Part shown: in pieces, positions 44,898 through 58,450 of the stretch
Position numbering within the stretch: position 1 is the first letter of the stretch
Layout of the letters: the number at the start of each line of letters is the position of its first letter
NCBI GenBank assembly: GCA_028583405.1
Contig: CM053252.1
Location: forward strand, 31,191,562 to 31,255,561
Length of the DNA stretch: 64,000 nt
Direction of reading: 5' to 3'
Source: Pogonophryne albipinna
Lineage: Eukaryota; Chordata; Actinopteri; Perciformes; Artedidraconidae
Made by a program: the position numbers and the translations under genes
Notes under the pieces: model-generated
The model's input: the letters and a program-made list of their open reading frames with translations, nothing else
Told to the model about the DNA's origin: nothing
Database searches by the model: none

Positions 44898-47253
44898 AAT
44901 TTCCTTTCATTCCTTATATGGATGTCACAAGCAATATGTCATTCTTGTCCTGGTTATAATGCCACTTACTAGCAACAACCTTTGCACTAGCTCAGTGGTT
45001 ACTTTGAACGACGTTTGTTCAACGTCCCTTCGCGGGATCGAACCACGGGCGCTGTCCAATGTTTTCTTTACTCTCTGGTCTGACATGCTGTCGTCATGTA
45101 AAGGATTCTCATTCTCAGTTTATTTGGTTTTGCATTTATTCTGCATGCATTTGTCATATTTAGTAGGCCTACTCCATATTCTTTATCCACGATGCATTTA
45201 TGGACTGGAATAAAGATTAATTTCCTTTTATTCCTTATATGTCTCAAGCAACACGTCATTCTTGTCATGTTTATAAACCCACCCACCTTCCTAATCTTCC
45301 GCGCTGGTTTAGCTCAGTGGTTACTTCGAACAACAATTAATCTCCAGAATTCGTACGTTCTCTCTCCCTTCGCGGGATCAAACCACGGGCGCAGTCCAGT
45401 GTTTTCTGTCCCTCTGATCACACATGCTGTCATCATGTAAAGTATTCTCATAAATACCAACATTTTACTTTCAAAAACTGTCTCAGTTTGGACATTAAAA
45501 TAGTAAATACTTGAATCAGTGAAGCAAAGTTGCATTGAAAGAATATCTAATGTCGATGTTGATTTTGTTTCAGTAATTAAGCTAATTAATTCCTTAACGT
45601 GCAATGTAATTTTAAGGTAGGCTAAATATAGTTTCCCACGACCAAACATAAAAACATAAATGTTTGGAAAGAAAAGTCTTACATGTTTTGTTTGTTTGTT
45701 TCTTTCTTGATAGTCATGTGTTTATTTGGTTTTGTATTTTATCCAAGCATTTGTCATTTTTTGTTCTCAATGTTCTGTATCAACGATTGCATTTATGGAC
45801 TGGAATAAAGATTAATTTCCTTTTATTCCTTATATGTCTCAAGCAACACGTCATTCTTGTCATGTTTATAAAGCCACCCACCTGCCTAAACCTCCGCGCT
45901 GGCTTAGCTCAGTGGTTACTTCGAACAAAAATTCATCTCCAGAATTTGTACTTCTCTGTCCTTTCGCGGGATCAAACCACGGGTGCAGTCCAGAGTTTTC
46001 TGTGCCTCTGGTCACACAAGCTGTCGTCATGTAAAGGATTCTCATAAATACCAACATTTTACTTTCAAAAACTGTCTCAGTTTGGACATTAAAATAGTAA
46101 ATACTTGAATCAGTGAAGCAAAGTTGCTTTGAAAGAATATCTAATGTTGATGTTGATTTTGTTTCAGTAATTAAACTAATTAATTCCTTAACGTGCCATG
46201 TAATTTTAAGATAGGCTAAATATAGTTTCCCACGACCAAACATAAAAACATAAATGTTTGGAATAAAAAGTCTTACATGTTTTGTTTCTTTGTTTCTTTC
46301 TTGATAGTCATGTGTTTATTTGGTTTTGTATTTATTTTATCCAAGCATTTGTCATTTTTGTTCTCAATGTTCTTTATCCACCATTGCAGTTGTTGACTGG
46401 AAGAAAGATTAATTTTCCATTTATTCCTTATATGTCTCAAGCAACAAGTCATTCTTGTCATGTTTATAATCCACCCACCTGGCTGAATTTCTGCGCTGGC
46501 TTAGCTCAGTGGTTACTTCGAACAACAATTCATCTCCAGAATTCTATCGTTCTCTATCCCTTCGTGGGATCAAACCACGGGCGCTGTCCATTGTTTTCTG
46601 TCCCTCTGGTCACACATGCAAGACGCTCAGCTTCTGAAACGCGCCCGGTGGGTTATTTATGACGCTGGAGGAGGTTGGACCAAAACCGCGGCGCAGACGG
46701 ACCCGGTGGATGTGACAAATGAGTTGACACAATATGGTTTTGTTATTAAATGTAGTGTTTATTTGGTTTTGCATTTATTCTACATGCATTTGTCATATTT
46801 AGTAGGCCTACTCCATATTCTTTATCCACGATGCATTTATGGACTGGAATAAAGATTAATTTCCTTTTATTCCTTATATGTCTCAAGCAACACGTCATTC
46901 TTGTCATGTTTATAAAGCCACCCACCTGCCTAAAAATCAGCGCTCGCTTAGCTCAGTGGTTACTTCGAACAACAATTCATCTCCAGAATTCGTACGTTCT
47001 CTGTCCTTTCGCGGGATCAAACCACTGGCGCAGTCCAGTGTTTTCTGTCCCTCTGGTCACACATGCTGTCGTCATGTAAAGGATTCTCATAAATACCAAC
47101 ATTTTACTTTCAAAAACTGTCTCAGTTTGGACATTAAAATAGTAAATACTTGAATCAGTGAACCAAAGTTGCTTTGAAAGAATATCTAATGTTGATGTTG
47201 ATTTTGTTTCAGTAATTAAACTAATTAATTCCATAACGTGCCATGTAATTTTA
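44898..47253 (+). repeat. tRNA-like satellite, array 4
   Basis: Modules at 44998, 45310, 45905, 46502 and 46949. The 46502-46949 unit is a hybrid: the gacgctggaggagg variant passes directly into the tttagtaggcctactcc block, skipping one 445-bp module. It ends at the LINE tail. Confidence 0.92.
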
Positions 47254-47390
47254 AGGCAAGGCAAGGCAAGGCAAGGCAAGGCAAGGCAAGGCAAGGCAAG
47301 GCAAGGCAAGGCAAGGCAAGGCAAGGCAAGGCAAGGCAAGGCAAGGCAAGGCAAGGCAAGGCAAGGCAAGGCAAGGCAAGGCAAGGCACA
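47254..47390. repeat. (AAGGC)n pentanucleotide tract, ~27 copies
   Basis: The 3' tail of L2 copy 2 (CTTGC on its own strand), much expanded relative to about four copies in copy 1 (11041-11062). The satellite itself reads ttttaagg here, so the join is seamless. The LALPC and RQGKA frames are artefacts of the repeat. Confidence 0.95.
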
Positions 47391-48045
47391 TTTATTTATA
47401 TAGCACCTTTCAACACAAGGCAATTCAAGGTGCTTTACAAAAATGAAAGACATTCAGACAAAGGCATTTAAAAACAGTAAAAGATAATAAAAGAAACATT
47501 AAAAGAAAAAATACATGAATAAAAAGTACACGAATAAAAAGTTACAGTGCAGTTTAAGATATGAATAGTTCACACAGAAGTTCCACTTTACTGATGAACA
47601 CAACGGCTCAGTTTCAATTAAAAGCAGTGACAAAAAGATAAGTCTTCAGCCTGGATTTAAAAGTAGTAAGAGTTGCAGTGGACCTGCAGGTTTCTGGGAG
47701 TTTGTTCCAGATATTTGGAGCATAATAACTGAACGCTGCTTTACCATGTTTAGTTCTGACTCTGGGGACAGAAAGCTGACCAGTCCCTGAAGACCTGAGA
47801 GATCTGGATGGTTCATAATTTAGCAGAAGATCAGAAATGTATTTTGGGCCTAAACCATTCAGTGCTTTATAATCCAGCAGCAGTATTTTGAAATCTATTC
47901 TTTGACACACAGGAAGCCAGTGTAAGGACTTCAGAACAGGAGTGATGTGATCCACTTTCTTAGTGTTAGTGAGGACTCGAGCAGCGGCGTTCTGAATCAG
48001 CTGCAGCTTTCTAATATATTTTTTAGTGAGACCTATAAAGACACC

Positions 48046-49850
48046 CATGGGCGTAGGAAGCATCCTGAATGTGGGGGGGACATTTTTAAAGGGGGGTGTG
48101 GGGGTCCTCCCTCACGAAATAAAATAGATTTCCTGTATTCTGGTGCGTTTTAACAGGTGGTTTGATACTTTTATGTGGCTATACTAGCATGAGGAAAATG
48201 ATGGGTACATTTTGTAATTTCATCCAGTAGTAAAGAAAGGAAACATATTTGATTATTAATTTGAATTAATAAAAAGCAGTTTAAATGCCCATTTTTTGTA
48301 CATTTATATACAACAATACATATTTGTGAGTGCATTGAGAGATATTGTTGTGGAGAGTCATTTATATATAAATCGCAAAATACATTTGTGAATCCTTCTG
48401 TGAGCATTTATTAATATTGAGACTGATCTGACTCCATACAGATGTTAAGTTCACCTAGAAATGGTATCATTGACTTAACTGTTCAAATAAATGTTGCTCT
48501 TCTGTCTATATTGGTCATATGATGCCCCTTGACTGAAATGTTTCCTTTTCAATATCCCCACTGATTTCCTTAAAATTCTGGGATGAGATGATGATTCAAT
48601 GTTGATGAAAGGGAAACTGTCATTTCCCTTTCATCAACATTGAATCATAACAAGTCATACTGAATGTAAATACAACTGACTCTAAAGTAAGTCCCAGTCT
48701 GTGACATTGGACATTTTGAAGACTCAAAGTCCCAAGCAGTAGAATATTAGCTATCTATGTAATGTGCACAGAAAATAAACAGTTAACTGAATACTGGGAT
48801 GGAAATGGCCTATAAGCACTCAGTAAAACATAATCACACACAAAAAGCTTCTGAATGATAAGAAGTATAATTAAAACATAATGCAAATTACCATTTTGAG
48901 AGAGAGTACCTTAAAGCAGGGGTTCCCAACCCCCAGGTGTTACTGCCGGGCCGCGAAATAGCTGTGAGTTTATCGTAATATTTGCAGAATTATAAATATA
49001 TACAAATATTTTATCATAATATTTTTTTCAAAACGTGTTTAATTTTCTCACCTATACCAGTCATATTATTTCATCCAGTAGCCTAGTTCATCTTTCACCA
49101 GATAGCCGTTGAAAATGGCTTTTGTGATGTTCCTCAGCCTGGTCTCAGCTGTGGCTCAGCCTGGTCTCAGTCTCTTGTGCACGAGAAAGTTACCGGTGCG
49201 CCAAGTAGGAAGAGGAGCGCACAGGAGACAACCGTTTCATTGCAGACTGTTATGTTGATGTGGGGAAATGGCAGTGCATACATTATTTGAGATATATTTC
49301 AAACTCTGACTTCATTTTAAGGACATGTCGGCCAGGGGTGTAGAGCTATTTGTTTAAGCACCGGATTGGCAAAACAGCAGAGAAAACCAGTCTGCCTTGA
49401 TCTATGAATTCATGTCCGGGACTCTCACGGTATCTGCTGCCCGCAGCTGTTTTATAGAAGGAAAACCTCCTTCACTTCATGAAATGGCTGCAGGCAGCAT
49501 CAGGAGGCAGCGGGACGTATACTCCGCCTCTGAGAAGTGCAGCACCAGCGGGTAAAGAGCTGTGCCTTTTTACGCACCGCCTTCGCTGTGTTTACCTTCA
49601 TCAGAACAGCGAGTGACTGCAGGCTGCTACGTATTAACCACACACACCTCTACACACATCGAACTGCCCGATTACTTATTATGGAATGGAGTTGATAGTG
49701 AAGCACTGACACAGCGCTCTACAGAGTGCGGCGAGTGGATAGACCGATTCACGGACTTTCCACATGGTAAAAGTGGGGGGGTCTAAACTAATCATTTGAA
49801 AAAGTGGGGGGGACTTGTCCCACCCTCATATAATGGCTGCGACGCCCATG
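48046..49850. mobile_element. hAT-type element in L2 copy 2, TSD aagacacc
   Basis: 1805 bp. Ends catgggcgtagg and the mirror catgggcgtcgc. Perfect 8-bp duplications aagacacc lie at 48038-48045 and 49851-49858. L2 copy 1 has the undisturbed site (gaagacaccattg, ~11661). Internally there is a further hAT-like terminus caggggttcccaaccc (48917) and G-runs near both ends. No transposase is recognised; the frame at 49562-49786 is of unknown meaning. Confidence 0.88.
48591..48648. repeat. Perfect 26-bp inverted repeat with 6-nt loop
   Basis: 48591-48616 and 48623-48648 are exact reverse complements around ctgtca. The arms begin atgattcaatg. This is a compact hairpin inside the hAT-type element. Confidence 0.97.
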
Positions 49851-51911
49851 AAGACACCATTGCAGTAGTTGAGTCTACTGAAGATAAAAGCATGGACAAG
49901 TTTTTCCAAATCCTGCTGTGACATTAGTCTTTTAATCCTAGATATGTTCTTTAGGTGATAGTAGGCTGATTTAGTAATTGTTTTAAAGTGACTGTTGAAA
50001 CTCAGGTCAGTGTCCATGACTACACCTAGATTTCTGGCTTTATCTGTTGTTTTGAACATTGCAGACTGAAGCTCAGCGCTAACTTTTATACATTCTGCCT
50101 TGGCTCCAAAGACCATTACCTCAGTTTTGTCTTTGTTTAATTGGAGAAAGTTCTGACACATCCAGTCATTGATTTGTTCAATGCACTTACTCAGTATTTT
50201 AACTGGAGAATAGTCTCCTGGTGAAATGGTTATGTAAATGTGTGTGTCATCCACATAGCTATGGTAACTTATTTTGTTGTTTTTCATTATCTGAGCCAGT
50301 GGTAGCATGTAGATGTTAAAGAGAAGAGCCCCCAAGATGGAGCCTTGATGAACCCCACATGTCATATTTGTCAACTCAGATGTGTATTTAACTATAGAAA
50401 CAAAGTTGTTTCTGTCCTTTAAGTAGGATTCAAACCCATTTAGAACTGTTTCCGAAAGTCCCACCCAGTTTTCTAGTCGGCCTAGTAATATGTTGTGGTC
50501 AACAGTGTCAAACGCAGCACTGAGATCTAATAATACTAACACTGAAGTTCTGCCACTGTCTGTGTTTAAGTGGATGTCATTGAAGACCTTTACAAGAGCA
50601 GTCTCAGTGCTGTGGTTTGGACGAAATTCTGACTGGAACACATCCAAACAGCTATTTAAATGCAATAAATTACTCAACTGTTGAAAGACTACTTTTTCAA
50701 TGATTTTACCTAGAAATGGGAGGTTTGATATGGGCCTGTAATTGTTCATTACTGAAGCGTCTAGATTATGCTTTTTTAAGAGCGGTTTAATGACTGCAGT
50801 TTTCAGGGCCTGTGGAAAAACACCTGAGTGAAGAGACTTGTTTACTATATGAAGTAGATCTGAGGCCATGCAAGGCAAAACATCTTTGAAAAACCCTGTT
50901 GGAATAATATCAAGGCAGCAGGAGGAGGATTTCAGAAGTTGTATAATGTCCTCTAGGTTTTTATCATTAATCTGATGGAATTGTGTCATGGTGTTTGAAT
51001 TGATATTAGTGGACACAAAGACAAAACATTTGCTGTTCCTGATGCAGAGGCACTGACTGCTTGTCTGATTTTCTGAATTTTGTCAGTGAAGAAGGAGGCA
51101 AAATCATTGCACGCCCTGGTGGATAGAAATTCAGAGGCTACTGACACTGGGGGGTTAGTTAGTCTGTCGGCGGTAGCGAACAAGGCAAGTGCATTGTTTG
51201 TTTTTTTGGCAATGATATCAGAGAAGAAAGACTGTCGGGAAAATTTCAATTCCATATTATAAAGGCCAAGTCTCTCTTTATAGATTTCAAAGTGCACCTG
51301 GAGATTTGTTTTTCGCCACCTGCGTTCAGCTTTTCGACACTCTTTTTTCTCTGTTCTCACGGTCATGGCCTTTCTCCATGGAGATATTTTCTTCCCAGTC
51401 ACTTCCTTTACCCTAGTTGGAGAAATGGCATCTATGACATTTTTAATTTTTGAATTAAAATGATCTACTAGCTCATTTACTGAGATGTTAGCAGGGGCAA
51501 GTGTGGAAGAAACATTCTGAGTAAACATTTCCCTAGTGTTTTCAGTTAAATATCGCTTTGTGGTTACCTCTTTTTGAACATTTTTGTGAACAGAAATAGA
51601 AATAGAGCTCTCAAAGAAAACACAGGAATGATCAGAGAGTGCAACATCAGTCACCACAACCTCAGAGATATTCAGACCCTTTGAGATAATTAAGTCCAGA
51701 GTGTGCCCCTTATTGTTCGTGGGCTCCGTCACATGCTGAGTCAGTCCATAGTTATCAAGAACACAACACAGTTCTTTAGCCCCTCTGTCCTGGGGGTTGT
51801 CAACATGGATGTTAAAATCACCAACGATGACTAGACGGTCAAAGTCAATACACACTATAGACAGCAGTTCAGTAAAGTCATCAAAAAAGCTTGCACAGTA
51901 TTTGGGTTTAT

Positions 51912-53680
51912 ATATCCAAGCATTTGTCATTTTTTGTTCTCAATGTTCTGTATCAACGATTGCAGTTGTTGACTGGAAGAAAGATTAATTTCCTTTTATT
52001 CCTTATATGTCTCAAGCAACAAGTCATTCTTGTCATGTTTATAACCCACCCACCTGGCTGAATTTCTGCGCTGGCTTAGCTCAGTGGTTACTTCAAACAA
52101 CAATTCATCTCCAGAATTCTATTGTTTTCTATCCCTTCGTGGGATCGAACCACGGGCGCTGTCCAGTGTTTTCTGTCCCTCTGGTCACACATGCAAGACG
52201 CTCCGCTTCTGAAACGCTTCTGAAACGCACCCGGTGTGTTATTTATGACGCTGGAGGAGGTCGGACCAAATCCACGGCGCAGACGGACCCGGTGGATGTG
52301 ACAAATGATTTGACACAATATGGTTTTGTTATTAAATGTAGTGTTTATTTGGTTTTGCATTTATTCTACATGCATTTGTCATTTTTAATCCTCCATATTC
52401 TTTATTCACTATGCATTTATGGATTGGAAGAACGATACATTTCCTTTCATTCCTTATATGGATGTCATAAGCAATACGTCATTCTTGTCCTGGTTATAAT
52501 GCCACTTACTAGCAACAACCTTTGCACTAGCTCAGTGGTTACTTTGAACAACGTTTGTTCTCCGTCCCTTCGCGGGATCGAACCACGGGCGCTGTCCAGT
52601 GTTTTCTGTCTCTCTGGTCTGACATGCTGTAGTCATGTAAAGGATTCTCATTCTCAGTTTATTTGGTTTTGCATTTATTCTGCATGCATTTGTCATATTT
52701 AGTATAAGCCTACTCCATATTCTTTATCCACGATGCATTTATGGACTGGAATAAAGATTAATTTCCTTTTATTCCTTATATGTCTCAAGCAACATGTCAT
52801 TCTTGTCATGTTTATAAAGCCAGCCACCTGCCTAAACTTCCGTGCTGGCTTAGCTCAATGGTTACTTCGAACAATGATTCATCTCCAGAATTTGTACGTT
52901 CTCTGTCCCTTCGTGGGATCAAACCACGGGCGCAGTCCAGTGTTTTCTGTCCCTCTGTACACATGCTGTCGTCATGTAAAGGATTCTCATAAATACCAAC
53001 ATTTTACTTTCAAAAACTGTCTCAGTTTGGACATTAAAATAGTAAATACTTGAATCAGTGAAGCAAAGTTGCTTTGAAAGAATATCTAATGTCGATGTTG
53101 ATTTTGTTTCAGTAATTAAACTAATTAATTCCTTAACGTGCCATGTAATTTTAAGGTAGGCTAAATATAGTTTCCCACGACCAAACATAAAAACATAAAT
53201 GTTTGGAAAGAAAAGTCTTACATGTTTTGTTTCTTTCTTTCTTTCTTGATAGTCATGTGTTTATTTTGGTTTTGTATTTTATCCAAGCATTTGTCATTTT
53301 TTGTTCTTAATGTTCTTTATCAACGATTGCAGTTATTGACTGGAAGAAAGATTAATTTCCTTTTATTCCTTATATGTCTCAAGCAATACGTCATTCTTGT
53401 CCTGGTTATAATGCCACTTACTAGCAACAACCTTTGCACTAGCTCAGTGGTTACTTTGAACCACGTTTGTTCTCTGTCCCTTCCCGGGATCGAACCACGG
53501 GCGCAGTCCAGTGTTTTCTGTCCCTCTGGTCTGACATGCTGTCGTCATGTAAAGGATTCTCATATACCAACATCTTACTTTTAAAACTGTCTCAGTTTGG
53601 ACATTAAAATAGTAAATACTTGAATCAGTGAAGCAAAGTTTCTTTGAAAGAATATCTAATGTTGATGTTAGTAGTAGTAC
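51912..53680 (+). repeat. tRNA-like satellite, array 5
   Basis: Modules at 52077, 52528, 52851 (variant tagctcaatgg) and 53440. The right border is at ~53670, where gaatatctaatgttgatgtt passes into segment F (gatgctgtttcaatcac). Confidence 0.92.
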
Positions 53681-55014
<1,334 letters not shown>

Positions 55015-55128
55015 CTTGCTAAGGATGTTTCTTTTCAAGTTTTTGTGAAACTGTTAACTACAAGGAAGTATCTGTTTTTGCAAAGAAGGTATTCATATTA
55101 ATTTAAAAAAGATCTTATTTAGGTTTTT

Positions 55129-55932
55129 GTGTACTACACTCCTTCTAATCCAGGGAGTTTAGGAGGTGTGGGTAAACTCCATAGAGCTGTACAGAATGAA
55201 ATGGGTAAACAAGTAAATGTAGAGAAAGTCAGAGAATATTTATCTGAGCAGGATGCATATACTTTGCATAAGCCGGCTAGGGTGCATTTTGTAAGAAACA
55301 GTGTTTTCGTACTCAGACCGCTACAACAATTTCAAGCAGATCTTTGCGATATGCAGTCACTGTCCAAATATAATGATGGTTTTAATTATTTGTTAACAGT
55401 CGTAGATGTATTTTCGAAAAAAGCCTATGCTCAGGCATTAAAGAAGAAGACGGGCATAGAGGTTACCAAGGCCTTTGATACAATTTTAACACACAGTCAG
55501 ATGCCCAAAAAGATACAAACAGACGCAGGGAAAGAATTCTTTAACAATGTTTTTCAAACCTTATTGAAGAAACGAGGTATTGCACATTATGCAACAGCCA
55601 GTGATATGAAGGCATGTGTGGTAGAGAGATTTAACCGTACGCTGAAAACTAAAATGTGGCGGTATTTTACAGCTAAAAACACTCATAGATATATAGACGT
55701 CTTACCTGAACTAATTGAAAGTTACAATAATAGTTATCATCGAAGTATTAAAATGACACCATTGCAGGTGACCAAGGAAAATGCGGCTCAAGTGTTTCGG
55801 AACCTGTATACCCCCTCTGGCCTTCCTAAAAAAGCTGCTGCCAAAATGAACTTTAAGGAGGGGGAGCTTGTAAGGATATCCAAATTGAGAGGGGTATTTG
55901 ATAAAAAATATGAGCAGAGTTATACATGGTAA
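55129..55932 (+). CDS. Polinton/Maverick retroviral-type integrase, C-terminally truncated
   Basis: 267 codons open from 55129 (a GTG codon; first in-frame ATG at 55201). A splice-acceptor-like tatttag just upstream suggests a missing 5' exon. The N-terminal part (YTPSNPGSLGGVGKLHRAV) and the DDE core are typical of Polintons: D71 (QADLCDMQ), D132 (QTDAGKEFF), E166 (VVERFNRTLK), that is D-X60-D-X33-E. The C-terminal part KEGELVRISKLRGVFDKKYE begins the SH3/chromo-like tail but stops at TAA 55930-55932, where ~175-bp repeats begin; family members continue further. The DDE residues are intact, but the tail is lost. Confidence 0.85.
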   Translation: MYYTPSNPGSLGGVGKLHRAVQNEMGKQVNVEKVREYLSEQDAYTLHKPARVHFVRNSVFVLRPLQQFQADLCDMQSLSKYNDGFNYLLTVVDVFSKKAYAQALKKKTGIEVTKAFDTILTHSQMPKKIQTDAGKEFFNNVFQTLLKKRGIAHYATASDMKACVVERFNRTLKTKMWRYFTAKNTHRYIDVLPELIESYNNSYHRSIKMTPLQVTKENAAQVFRNLYTPSGLPKKAAAKMNFKEGELVRISKLRGVFDKKYEQSYTW

Positions 55933-56570
55933 TGGTCAGCTTTTAAACACAAAAGTGTATCTTTCGGTAACTTTCTGAGAGAATTTAAGCATAAATCTGT
56001 CAAATGTTCAAAACAGCCTTCACTGAAATAGCCTCAAAATCACAAACTGCCATTAAGAGTCAGATTCTTAACGAAATCTACTGACACAGAGTACTTCATT
56101 ATCTACTTTTTCAGCTTTTAAAAAAGAAAAGTGTATCTTTTGGTAACTTTTTGAGAGAATTAAGCATAATTTTGTCAAATGGTCAAAACAGCCTCTGTTT
56201 TCAAGCCTCAAAATCACAAACTGCCATTAAGAGGCAGAATCCTAACGAAATCTACTGACACAGAGTACTTCATTATCTACTTTTCAGCTTTTATACACAA
56301 AAGTGTATCTTTCAGTAACTTTCTCAGAGAATTTAAACATAAATCTGTCAAATGTTCAAAACAGCCTTCACTGACATAGCCTCAAAATCACACACTGTCA
56401 TTAAGAGTCAGATTCTTAACGAAATCTACTCAGAGTACTTCATGGTAGTGGGCAGCTTTTTATACACAAAGTGTATCTTTCAGTAACTTTCTGAGAAAAT
56501 TAAGCATAAATCAGTCAAATGTTCAAAACAGCCTTCACTGAAATAGCCTCAAAATCACAAACTGCAAATT
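55933..56570 (+). repeat. ~175-bp repeats after integrase
   Basis: Units with cagcttttaaacacaaaagt, aagcataaatctgtcaaatg and gccattaagagtcag; about 3.5 copies. The junction with the integrase at tacatggtaatggtcagc is the same in both arms. Confidence 0.85.
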
Positions 56571-56693
56571 TTAAACAGAGTCAGACATCGATGGACATTA
56601 TACTGGTGAAAAAGACACTCACTTTTGCAGAGGACTCAGCCTCCAACTCAACATAACAAGTCACACCCTCCTCACCAGATCATTTAAAACTAA

Positions 56694-56891
56694 AGACCCC
56701 TCAAAGAAAAGCATTGTGTTTTCTACCTATGTAAAAGGTCTTACGAAAATGTGTTATCTCTGTATCAAGATGATGTGTTTAAAAATGAATCTTGTGAAAA
56801 ATACCAACTGTGTGAGAGACGTCATAAAGACACTCATTTTGACCACAGTGTTTGGTCTTTACAAATGTTTAAAGATTGTTACAAAATGTAA
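56694..56891 (+). CDS. Cys-rich partial ORF, unknown
   Basis: The frame open to TAA 56889-56891 reads YLCKRSYENVLSLYQ near its start and CEKYQLCERRHKDTHFDH before the end. No ATG at the start; the first part resembles the frame upstream of 10192 (YPCKVFRK). The upstream DNA (ggacattatactggtgaaaa and following) matches 9890-10020, so it is a relative of the basic-protein gene's 5' end. aataaa follows at ~56894. Mirrored at 61873-62070. Function unknown; Cys/His spacing hints at metal binding only. Confidence 0.4.
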   Translation, partial: RPLKEKHCVFYLCKRSYENVLSLYQDDVFKNESCEKYQLCERRHKDTHFDHSVWSLQMFKDCYKM

Positions 56892-56929
56892 AAAATAAAA
56901 AAAGGTATGGAGACAAAATTACTTCAGGT

Positions 56930-57640
56930 GACTCTGTCTTTTATTAGGAAAACAAAAATATAATACAAATGGTTTAAGGGGTAAAATGTAACCATCTTGG
57001 ACTTAATATTCTAACAAAATACTTTATCTGAATACATTTTCTTTTAAACGCACTTTTTCAAATTATTTATATATTATTTCAGTGGAACAATCCAGTTTTT
57101 GTTAACATCAACGCTTTTTTCTCTTTTCTTGTGTTACTAAGATACTTTTAGACACACTTTGGCGTATGCAACACTTAACAAATGGTAGATTATGAAGTAC
57201 TTTTGTAAGGAATTTGGTTTTCTTTTAATGGCAGGGTTTTTTTTATTGCTGTAAAAACACTTATTCAGTTAAACAAGATTTTTTCTTTTCTGATAACCTT
57301 ACATATTTTAGTTATTTTCTGCTACCAAAATACTTTAAGATACACCTTGATGTACGCAACACTTAACAAAGGGTATAATATGAAGTACTTGGTAGGAATG
57401 GGGTTTTCTTTAAGGGGTGCAAAACTTTAGAACTGGGTAAAATATTCATTAATTTGTAATGAATAGAGTTTCATCTTTTGATTTTCAACATACTATTTGC
57501 ACACAATGACTTTTCCATATTTCTGACAAACTATACTTTTTGACTTGTTCTGCAAAATCTTGACAAACTATTACTTATTCTTAAATTTGACCTATTGCTG
57601 CTTGGTTGGAAATGATAGATGAAAAAACTACAACGCCTAC
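56930..57640 (+). repeat. AT-rich region related to 8.5-9.9 kb
   Basis: Diverged repeat units (tacattttcttttaaacgca, cagtggaacaatccag, gatgtacgcaacacttaac) followed by a single-copy block that matches 9640-9870. No gene is seen. The mirror copy is 61140-61850. Confidence 0.7.
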
Positions 57641-58450
57641 TTTTCAGCTTTTATACACAAAAGTGTATCTTTCAGTAACTTTCTCAGAGAATTTAAACAT
57701 AAATCTGTCAAATGTTCAAAATAGCCTTCACTGACATAGCCTCAAAATCACAAACTGTCATTAAGAGTCAGATTCTTAACGAAATCTACGCAGAGTACTT
57801 CATGGTAGTGGTCAGCTTTTTTATACACAAAGTGTATCTTTCAGTAACTTTCTGAGAAAATTAAGCATAAATCAGTCAAATGTTCAAAACAGCCTTCACT
57901 GAAATAGCCTCAAAATCACAAACTGCCATTAAGAGTCAGAATCCTAACGAAATCTACTCAAACAGAGTACTTCATGGTAGTGGTCAGCTTTTATACACAA
58001 CAGTGTATCTCTCAGTAACTTTCTCAGAGAATTTAAGCATAAATCTGTCAAATGTTCAAAACAGCCTTGTTTCACTGAAATAGCGTCAAAATCACAAACT
58101 GTACAGTGAACTGGAGAAATTACAGCACAGAGTTTTCTACTACGACACAGATAGTATAATCTATGTGACAAGACAGGGACAGTCTCCAGTACTTTCATGG
58201 TAGTGGACAGCTTTTAAAAAGAAAAGTGTATCTTTCGGTAACCTTTTGAGAGAATTAAGCATAAATCTGTCAAATGTTCAAAACGGTCTTCACTGAAATA
58301 GCCTCAAAATGACAAACTGCCATTAAGAGTCAGATGCTTGACGAAATCTCATGGTAGTGGTCAGCTTTTAAAAACATAAAAGTGTATCTTTCGGTAACTT
58401 TTTGAGAGAATTAAGCATAAATCTGTCAAATGTTCAAAACTGCCTTGTTT
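57640..58450 (+). repeat. ~175-bp repeat array, left arm of foldback 2
   Basis: About four and a half units, including one variant with tacgacacagatagtataat (58139-58158) shared with 2650-2670 and 60770-60790 (minus). Several units contain the tatacacaaaagtgtat or tatacacaacagtgtat inverted repeat. Confidence 0.85.

Larger units (their letters stand above)
47254..51911 (-). mobile_element. L2/CR1-type LINE, 5'-truncated, copy 2
   Basis: Same element as 11041-14900, with the same 5' cut point joined to the same satellite position (tttgggtttatatatccaagc versus the copy 1 junction). Identical truncation in two independent insertions is unlikely, so the two copies descend from one insertion by duplication. 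It is interrupted by an element at 48046-49850. Confidence 0.88.
47614..51911 (-). pseudogene. LINE ORF2 remnant, copy 2
   Basis: 51911-50986 carries the endonuclease C-terminal half (IVGDFNIHVDNP, ALSDHSCVFF) and linker. 51016-49859 carries RT through the active-site region (NNYRPISNLPFLGKIIEKV, LLDLSAAFDTVDH, SYVDDTHIY) in one frame. 48037-47614 carries the C-terminal domain (LHWLPVCQR, APNIWNKLPETC). A frameshift near 51000 and the inserted element break it. It is better preserved than copy 1 and provides the empty site for the hAT insertion there. Confidence 0.85.

Noticed and set aside
46977..47471. LALPC / RQGKA repeat proteins
   Set aside because: Translation of the (AAGGC)n LINE tail; continues into satellite with no gene signal.
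49562..49786. 74-aa plus-strand frame in the hAT-type element
   Set aside because: No recognised domain and no second copy to test it; could be part of captured sequence, but unsupported.
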